28,993 nucleotides of DNA from CAZRIE01 sp964600075 (lineage in GTDB: Bacteria; Bacteroidota; Bacteroidia; Flavobacteriales; Flavobacteriaceae): assembly GCA_964600075.1 (NCBI GenBank), contig CAZRIE010000051.1, positions 1 to 28,993 on the forward strand, written 5' to 3'. Positions 23,874 through 28,993 of the stretch are shown piece after piece (position 1 is the stretch's first letter; the number at the start of each line of letters is the position of its first letter). Below the pieces are notes generated by a model, which had not been told where the DNA came from, searched no databases, and worked only from the letters and a program-made list of their open reading frames with translations. Position numbers and translations under genes: made by a program.

Positions 23874-25331
23874 CTATTTCCTGTTTAGCTCGGATGCTTC
23901 ATAAGAGAGGTGACCTGTTGACCCCTCTCCCAATATCTCGTAACGCTGCTGAGGTATTTGATCACGATGTTGCGTGATGATTTCTGCATATTTTTCATTC
24001 CCGATTTCATTGTACCATTCTTGTGGGTCATTATCGTGGTCATAGAATTCTTCAGATCCATCGTTATACTGAATAAACCGATAGTCTTCGGATACGATTG
24101 CATAGTTGCCGGGGCCAAAACTGGTTCGGGCGTAATGTGGCCATTCGTTAAACTCGGTTTGTTGCAAGAGCTGTGCCAGCGAATTGCCCTCATGTTTTGG
24201 GTCCGGTTCAAGATTGCTTAGCTCAAGTAGGGTAGGGTAGATATCTAGCAATTGAACGGGCTTGTTGCTGACTTTACCCTTCGGAATGCCTGGCCCCATA
24301 ATAATCATAGGAACTCTGGCACCGTCTTCCCATAAGCTTCTTTTGGCATGGCGTTCTTTTTCGCCGATATGAAAACCGTGATCGCTGAACAATACCACGT
24401 ATGTATTATCTGCATACGCTCCATTCTCCAAGGCATTAAGTACACGACCGACTTGTTCATCAACAAAACTTACACAGGCCAAATATGATTGCACCAAAGG
24501 TTTCCATTGCTCATTTTCCGTTACCCACTCATGGGTTGGCGACACATGTTTTTCTCGTGTAAGATCTACCCCATAAGATGAAATATCTTTTAAATCGTTT
24601 GTAAATGTTTCCGGTAATTGAAGTGATTCCAAAGGATAGAGATCGAACCACTTTTGTGGTGCGTATTGGGGTACATGAGGTCGAAAAAATCCTACTCCCA
24701 TCCAAAAGGGCTGCTCCTGTTTTTCACTCAAGCGTTCCTCAGCCCAACTTGCGATCTGATAATCGGGCATCTGTTCGTCCCGTTCTGGAAATGCCCCCCA
24801 ATCCCACAAAGGATGCCCTGGATAGGGACTTATTTTCTCTTCCGGCATGGGGCCAAACCCTCCAAATTTGCCTGCATAATTTGGTATATGTTTTTCGTTC
24901 AACCCTTTTGCATTATGAAATAGCTTTCCGGCTCCGAAGACATTATAACCTTCATTCTCAAAGCGTTTGGGCATTACAATATTCTTACTTGCTATCGGTG
25001 ACTCCGTAATATCGGGATTCAAAAAATAAATTCCTGATGTACTCGGATACAAAGAAGTCATTACACTGGCACGGCTCGGGTTGCAAACCGGCGCCTGGCA
25101 ATGTGCATTGTTAAATAGAACGCCGCTATTCGCCAGCCGGTCTATATTCGGCGTTTTCGCTTGTGGGTGACCCCCTAGAACGCCAATCCAATCGTTGAGG
25201 TCGTCTACCGCAATGACCAATACATTTGGTTTTTCAGGTGCTTTTACTGTTTTTTCTTTTTTCGTTTCCGTACAGGCACCAAAAACGCATAAAAAAACTA
25301 CTGTAGAAATAAGGGTGATTTTCAATTTCAT
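23874..25331 (-). CDS. iduronate-2-sulfatase-like S1 sulfatase, lipoprotein
   Basis: The 485-residue product has a lipoprotein signal (lipobox FGAC, Cys20), the metal site VIAVDDLNDW (Asp43, Asp44) and the formylglycine motif CNPSR (Cys83) inside the stretch HCQAPVCNPSRASVMTSLYP. GAGKLFHN and the second metal site FSDHGFHIGEKERHAKRSLW follow. The VDDLNDW and HCQAPxCNPSR wording is that of iduronate-2-sulfatase-like enzymes, close to SulfAtlas subfamily S1_7, members of which act on algal galactans and ulvan; the subfamily call needs a search. It is the last gene of a three-gene unit, 33 bases after the glycosidase gene. The convergent GH78 relic ends 22 bases beyond its stop. Confidence 0.93.
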   Translation of the reverse strand: MKLKITLISTVVFLCVFGACTETKKEKTVKAPEKPNVLVIAVDDLNDWIGVLGGHPQAKTPNIDRLANSGVLFNNAHCQAPVCNPSRASVMTSLYPSTSGIYFLNPDITESPIASKNIVMPKRFENEGYNVFGAGKLFHNAKGLNEKHIPNYAGKFGGFGPMPEEKISPYPGHPLWDWGAFPERDEQMPDYQIASWAEERLSEKQEQPFWMGVGFFRPHVPQYAPQKWFDLYPLESLQLPETFTNDLKDISSYGVDLTREKHVSPTHEWVTENEQWKPLVQSYLACVSFVDEQVGRVLNALENGAYADNTYVVLFSDHGFHIGEKERHAKRSLWEDGARVPMIIMGPGIPKGKVSNKPVQLLDIYPTLLELSNLEPDPKHEGNSLAQLLQQTEFNEWPHYARTSFGPGNYAIVSEDYRFIQYNDGSEEFYDHDNDPQEWYNEIGNEKYAEIITQHRDQIPQQRYEILGEGSTGHLSYEASELNRK

Positions 25332-25364
25332 CTGACGGTTTTATATTTTTTCAAAGCCACTATT

Positions 25365-26456
25365 CTAAAAGCCTGTTATCTCTTTCAGCTTCGCGAAAAA
25401 AGCTTTCTTTCTCGGCGAATTAATACCCCAATCAACGGGCACACTTTGATATCCATCTTCGAAGGATTCCCCATCCATTCGGTAGTCAAAATAACCCCAG
25501 GAGGTGAATGATTCGACTGCAGCTTTGAAGTTGTAGTCATCGGCATTAAAGTCAAAATGGTCATCTTCGTTGAACAGAATGGGTTGGTTTGCGAAGCCAT
25601 CTACCGCTTTTGTTTTGCGCACCAATTCGCGAATGCCCTCGGGCTTGTGAACCCCATTACCGTGAATGAGAATAAAATCAGAAATCTTTACGACATTTGG
25701 CAACGGCACAAAGCCACCCCCATAACTGGTGCCTACCAAAAGGTTACCTTCACTTTTCTTCTGTACCCTGGCAATCAATTCATGAATTCTATCTTCCTTT
25801 AAAATTGCATGGTCGTATTTTTTGATATTACACTCATTGTTTACTTCTACTAAAATATTTTTATATCCCTTGTCAACAATCCAATTGGTTATATTGTCGG
25901 TGGCATTGATAATGGCCTTTTCACCTTCTAAAAATTGGTCTTGGCCAAAATAGAAATACCCCAGTATTACTACCATACCGAGTTCATCTGCTTTGTTTAA
26001 GATACGCACCAACCTATCCATATACGCAGGGCGCAAATCTCCTTTTTCATCAAAGGTCGAGTTGACCCAATTGTGGTTTCCGTAGCCAACAGGACTCCCA
26101 CCTTGAAGATTCAACGTGAATGATAAAAGGCCGTGCCGGTACCATTCGGCCATGGCGGCCACGAACTCATCGGTATTTCTGTCGGCATCCCATGTTTTGG
26201 TATCCGGGTAGTTGAAATTTTTAACTGTCTCGGGGTTGAGGTCATCGAAAACACCCTGAACCATTCTTGAGTTCATTAAGAGCCCTTCAATTTTATTCCC
26301 TTCCCAAGAACGACCTTTATACGTGATTTCTCCATTAACATAAAACTCACCTTTTTTTATTGAAACCTCAGTCGCCCGAGGTGCTTGGGCAAAATCCATT
26401 AAGCTGGAAAATAGGAATATGGCCAATGTGATTCTTGACCCAGTACGTTTCTTCAT
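25365..26456 (-). CDS. secreted clan GH-A-like (cellulase-like) glycoside hydrolase
   Basis: The 363-residue product has a signal peptide (likely cut after DFAQA) and a single domain with the outline of a (beta/alpha)8 glycosidase of clan GH-A. LLSFTLNLQGGSP and GMVVILGYFYFGQDQF are barrel strands. ILVEVNNECN carries a candidate acid/base Glu208 after Asn. FILIHGNG follows at 262-269. ILFNEDDHF gives a candidate nucleophile Glu297, 89 residues later, a usual spacing. The sequence does not read as a standard GH5 cellulase, and I cannot assign a CAZy family. Lying between two sulfatase genes in one operon, it probably cuts the same sulfated glycan after or before desulfation. Confidence 0.82.
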   Translation of the reverse strand: MKKRTGSRITLAIFLFSSLMDFAQAPRATEVSIKKGEFYVNGEITYKGRSWEGNKIEGLLMNSRMVQGVFDDLNPETVKNFNYPDTKTWDADRNTDEFVAAMAEWYRHGLLSFTLNLQGGSPVGYGNHNWVNSTFDEKGDLRPAYMDRLVRILNKADELGMVVILGYFYFGQDQFLEGEKAIINATDNITNWIVDKGYKNILVEVNNECNIKKYDHAILKEDRIHELIARVQKKSEGNLLVGTSYGGGFVPLPNVVKISDFILIHGNGVHKPEGIRELVRKTKAVDGFANQPILFNEDDHFDFNADDYNFKAAVESFTSWGYFDYRMDGESFEDGYQSVPVDWGINSPRKKAFFAKLKEITGF

Positions 26457-26511
26457 AAGTTCATTTTTAGTGCTATCTCTTTTGTCTTAAATCGAACCAT
26501 TTACGCGAACA

Positions 26512-28221
26512 TCATCCTTCGGAATTGTTGGCGTAAACCGAAAATAAATCTACGAAAGGTGTTTCACGCGACTCCTTTTTTGGATTATAATCCGGGTTTA
26601 ACGTCGGCCAATACCTCTGGTCGACATTCTCCACTAACCAAGCCATCAATTTAGTGAATAGGGCATCACGTAAATCGGGCATCTCGATGGCCAGATCAGT
26701 TTGTTCAAAAGGATCTTGGTTAATATCATACAAACGCAGTCTGCCGTACCAATCAAAAATAAGCTTGTGGTCACCTTCACGAATGGCCGAATGGGGCGTA
26801 AGTGCAAGGGGTTCATACGGACTATTATAAATTACGTTAAACGGATAGTGCCAATAGTGCACATCTTTAGTGTACCCTTTTTTACTATTCTTTATATCGG
26901 AGAGCAAGGGTATTACACTTTCGCCATCGAGATTGTTTTCGCTAACAATAGCTTTTGCATTGTACCCTGCAGCTTCCAGAAGGCTCGGATAAATATCCGT
27001 ACAGTCGACCGGTATATCGACCCATTGAGCTTCCTTGATTGTTCCCTTCCATCGAAATACGAGCGGTACACGAATACCCCCCTCGGTTAGGCAGGCCTTG
27101 CCTCCTAAAAAAGGACTGTTGTCAGTGCCGTCGCCTCGCGGGGTAATTTTAGAATCGATGCCACCATTGTCCGACATAAAAACGACTAGGGTGTTTTCTT
27201 CAAGTCCGGTTTCTTGAAGTTTGTCTAAAATCTTACCTACCGATCGATCCATACTTTTTACCATGGATGCATAGTCTGGATCTTTGTGGCCGTTCCATCC
27301 TTTTGAATCCTTGCCTTCAAAGTAGGCGATTTCATCTTCTTTACCCTGATAGGGTGCGTGAACGGCAAAGTGGGAAAAATGAAGAAAGAATGGTTGTTCT
27401 TTGATTTTAGATCTTTTCTCTATAAAATTAAGAGCTTGAACCGTAAGGTCATCTGTCAGATATTCTTCGTTGGTCTCCTCTCCAGAATCTCCTATTTCCG
27501 ATTGTTGCTGTGGCATTTCTGGGAACCTGGTTTTAGCTTTGTTGTTCCAACCTTTTTTCCAATCGAAATACACCGACCCACCGGCATCGTACCAGGCCAA
27601 AGGTTCGAAACCTTGGTCCGCTGGTTGGTAGCCTTCGGCACCGAAACCGCCGATATGCCATTTCCCGATAAATGCGGAATGATAATCTTTCAAGGCCTCG
27701 GCAATCGATAGTTCGTCTCGACCGGCATCATGGATTACTCCGGTAGGTACTGCAGAATTCGATATGCCATTGATCAAAGCCTGTTCAATTAAAATATTGT
27801 CTTTGTGTTCTAGTACATCATGGGCGTAATACCCATCTGGCACCGGCAAATTCTGATTGTAATAGGTTTCTCGCGGAGGCATTGCAGTCGTGAAACCTAG
27901 CCGTCCGGCATATTTGCCCGTGATTATACTTGCACGTGTGGGCGAGCATAATTGATTGGCATAAGCCTGTGAGAACGAGGTGCCTTCCCTAATCAATCGG
28001 TCGATATTTGGTGTTTCATAGAACATCTCAGAAGCCGTGGTCGACGTGAATTTATGGGCATAGGCTTGACTGTCCATAATACCATAATCATCAGCTAGTA
28101 TAAGAATGATGTTGGGTCTTTGGTCAGGTTTTACAGCTGTTGCTTTTTCTTCTGTTTCTGATTTGCATCCTATAAAATTTACCAGCGAAAAGAGCAAGAC
28201 AATCGTTTTAAAATAAGTCAT
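26512..28221 (-). CDS. S1-family (arylsulfatase A-like) sulfatase, lipoprotein
   Basis: The 569-residue product starts with a lipoprotein signal (lipobox FIGC, Cys19). It has the metal site ILADDYG (Asp44, Asp45), the formylglycine motif CSPTR (Cys92) followed by ASIITGKYAGRLG, the AFIGKWHIGG element, and the second metal site FMSDNGGIDSKITPRGDGTD. It is larger than the other two sulfatases because of insertions around residues 105-165 and a longer C-terminus, so it belongs to a different S1 subfamily and likely hits a different sulfate position. First gene of the operon that continues with the glycosidase (55-base gap) and the iduronate-2-sulfatase-like enzyme. Confidence 0.93.
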   Translation of the reverse strand: MTYFKTIVLLFSLVNFIGCKSETEEKATAVKPDQRPNIILILADDYGIMDSQAYAHKFTSTTASEMFYETPNIDRLIREGTSFSQAYANQLCSPTRASIITGKYAGRLGFTTAMPPRETYYNQNLPVPDGYYAHDVLEHKDNILIEQALINGISNSAVPTGVIHDAGRDELSIAEALKDYHSAFIGKWHIGGFGAEGYQPADQGFEPLAWYDAGGSVYFDWKKGWNNKAKTRFPEMPQQQSEIGDSGEETNEEYLTDDLTVQALNFIEKRSKIKEQPFFLHFSHFAVHAPYQGKEDEIAYFEGKDSKGWNGHKDPDYASMVKSMDRSVGKILDKLQETGLEENTLVVFMSDNGGIDSKITPRGDGTDNSPFLGGKACLTEGGIRVPLVFRWKGTIKEAQWVDIPVDCTDIYPSLLEAAGYNAKAIVSENNLDGESVIPLLSDIKNSKKGYTKDVHYWHYPFNVIYNSPYEPLALTPHSAIREGDHKLIFDWYGRLRLYDINQDPFEQTDLAIEMPDLRDALFTKLMAWLVENVDQRYWPTLNPDYNPKKESRETPFVDLFSVYANNSEG

Positions 28222-28247
28222 ATACTATTCTATCTTCATTTCGTTTT

Positions 28248-28255
28248 TAAAACTA
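28248..28255 (-). promoter_or_regulatory. possible -7 box for the sulfatase-glycosidase-sulfatase operon
   Basis: On the minus strand it reads TAGTTTTA (7 of 8 with TAnnTTTG), 26 bases upstream of the ATG at 28221. No TTG at -33, so support is modest. Confidence 0.35.
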
Positions 28256-28346
28256 CATCGAGTTTTTCTACGAACTGTCCTGTTGTATGCTGTCTGGAAG
28301 TGAGGATTACAAAGACATCTTAATACGGCTTACTAGTGTTGAGCGT

Positions 28347-28379
28347 AAAAAATCCCTATAACTTAATTTATGGGGATTT
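28347..28379 (-). terminator. Rho-independent terminator upstream of the sulfatase operon
   Basis: An 11-bp stem (28350-28360 with 28369-28379, one G-T pair) closes an 8-base loop and is followed on the minus strand by TTTTTT. It lies 126 bases before the sulfatase start, so it ends a different minus-strand transcript. Confidence 0.75.
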
Positions 28380-28632
28380 GATGTGATATGAGTGTTTTGA
28401 AAGTGACTTGACACTATTACCCGCGGTTTTCTTTTTGTTTCAAAGTTGCTGTAGGCAAATCATAACTATTGCACTATTATTTATTTTGTTACAATACTTC
28501 AAGAGAAGGATTGGCATTTCCGAAAAAAAAGAACCACGGCCAATAAAGTACATGGTTTACCAAATGTCGTGACCCTGTTCGGCGATTTCGCAAAGCATCG
28601 AAAAACCGGCCTTCCGTTTCTGAACCGACAAG

Positions 28633-28655
28633 AAAAAAGCCTATTTAAGAGGCTT
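28633..28655 (-). terminator. second minus-strand terminator-like hairpin
   Basis: AAGCCT / AGGCTT (28637-28642 with 28650-28655) with a 7-base loop is followed on the minus strand by a T run (the A run at 28633-28638). It could terminate the small frame that ends at 28775. Confidence 0.6.
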
Positions 28656-28774
28656 ATGTTCATCCGTTCTGTGACTGGTCAATCCCTTTTGCAACGTTTA
28701 CCACTGTTGTGCGTGCGGCTTAATTAGGGCTTTGTTTATATTTTATTATTTGGAATAATATCTCAGGGAGGCAA

Positions 28775-28885
28775 CTATATCTCTGTATGGGGGTTGAAGG
28801 TCATTTCCACAAAGCCTATAAACATACCAGCGGCTGCTGCTAACATACCCCCGATTAATATCCATGTTGCTATCTCTCCTATCAT
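28775..28885 (-). CDS. possible 36-residue membrane peptide
   Basis: An ATG at 28885 opens a 36-codon frame ending in TAG at 28775. The product starts MIGEIATWILIGGMLAAAAG and continues with MFIGFVEM and a polar tail FNPHTEI. One Gly/Ala-rich transmembrane helix with a short acidic tail is a reasonable small-protein design, and a terminator-like hairpin lies 120 bases downstream. I know no family for it, and a frame this short could arise by chance. Confidence 0.3.
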   Translation of the reverse strand: MIGEIATWILIGGMLAAAAGMFIGFVEMTFNPHTEI

Positions 28886-28940
28886 GATTGGTCTATTAAA
28901 TTATTTATAGGCATAATACCCCTATTTTCAGGTTTGATAG

Positions 28941-28960
28941 ACCATTGAGCTTGTCAAAGT
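28941..28960. repeat. copy of a short interspersed repeat (TGAGCTTGTC-type)
   Basis: ACCATTGAGCTTGTCAAAGT is one or two changes from the ACTGAGCTTGTCGAAGT word that is scattered in intergenic DNA of many Bacteroidetes and other bacteria. Read on the minus strand it gives a short open stretch (EYFDKLNGLSN) that stops at 28905; I take this to be repeat DNA rather than the end of a gene. Confidence 0.45.
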
Positions 28961-28993
28961 ATTCCATTAATTTCTTGAATGGCTTCTCTTTTT

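Larger units (their letters stand above)
28222..28774. other. gene-free stretch upstream of the sulfatase operon
   Basis: No convincing coding frame on either strand in about 550 bases. It contains a possible promoter box for the sulfatase operon and two factor-independent terminators, both oriented on the minus strand, which would make sense only if transcripts arrive from the right. The segment 28380-28630 may therefore encode a small RNA or be a decayed gene. Confidence 0.5.

Noticed and set aside
1..28993. CRISPR array, prophage, insertion sequence or SusC/SusD pair
   Set aside because: No regularly spaced repeats, no transposase or integrase frame, and no TonB-dependent receptor or SusD-like gene on either strand.

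Overview
The window looks like chromosomal DNA of a marine member of the Flavobacteriaceae (Bacteroidetes), in the neighbourhood of Maribacter, Zobellia or Arenibacter. The evidence is: moderately AT-rich DNA; promoters of the Bacteroidetes type (TAnnTTTG -7 boxes, weak Shine-Dalgarno sequences); a Rho with a long disordered insert; the rho/DUF4293, folP/cdaA and tpiA/prmA/clpS neighbourhoods familiar from that group; and many lipoproteins and sulfatases. The genus is an inference.

Layout. 1-4.8 kb: 3' end of a tRNA (probably Glu), rpsT, an unknown membrane protein and an unknown lipoprotein (minus strand), rho (minus), then a DUF4293 membrane protein and a 43-residue small protein (plus). 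5-8.2 kb: a YfcE-type phosphodiesterase diverging from truA, which overlaps an MsbA-like ABC exporter. 8.2-9.8 kb: cdaA and folP (minus), tail-to-tail with the exporter. 9.9-13.7 kb: a plus-strand housekeeping run of duplicated DUF1599/Nmad1 protein, DoxX/BT_3928-type membrane protein, tpiA, prmA and clpS. 13.7-15.2 kb: a two-gene YeeE/YedE transporter and a lipocalin-like lipoprotein (minus).

15.3-28.2 kb is the accessory part: genes for sulfated-glycan breakdown. A CBM9-like secreted protein is overlapped by a DUF4838 lipoprotein with a GH67-N-like front and an F5/8-type tail (plus). They converge on a lipoprotein sulfatase. After the three-gene pntAA/pntAB/pntB transhydrogenase operon comes an eroded C-terminal fragment of a GH78 alpha-L-rhamnosidase. 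Then follows a minus-strand operon of sulfatase, clan GH-A-like glycosidase and iduronate-2-sulfatase-like sulfatase. All three sulfatases keep the CxPxR formylglycine motif and carry lipoprotein signals. No SusC/SusD pair, sigma/anti-sigma factor or hybrid two-component regulator lies in the window. This is therefore either the edge of a larger polysaccharide utilization locus or a scattered satellite cluster. Sulfatases together with the rhamnosidase relic make a rhamnose-containing sulfated algal glycan such as ulvan a reasonable but unproven guess.

28.2-29 kb has no clear gene. It contains two good minus-strand terminators, a possible 36-residue membrane peptide and a copy of a short interspersed repeat, suggesting small transcripts upstream of the sulfatase operon.
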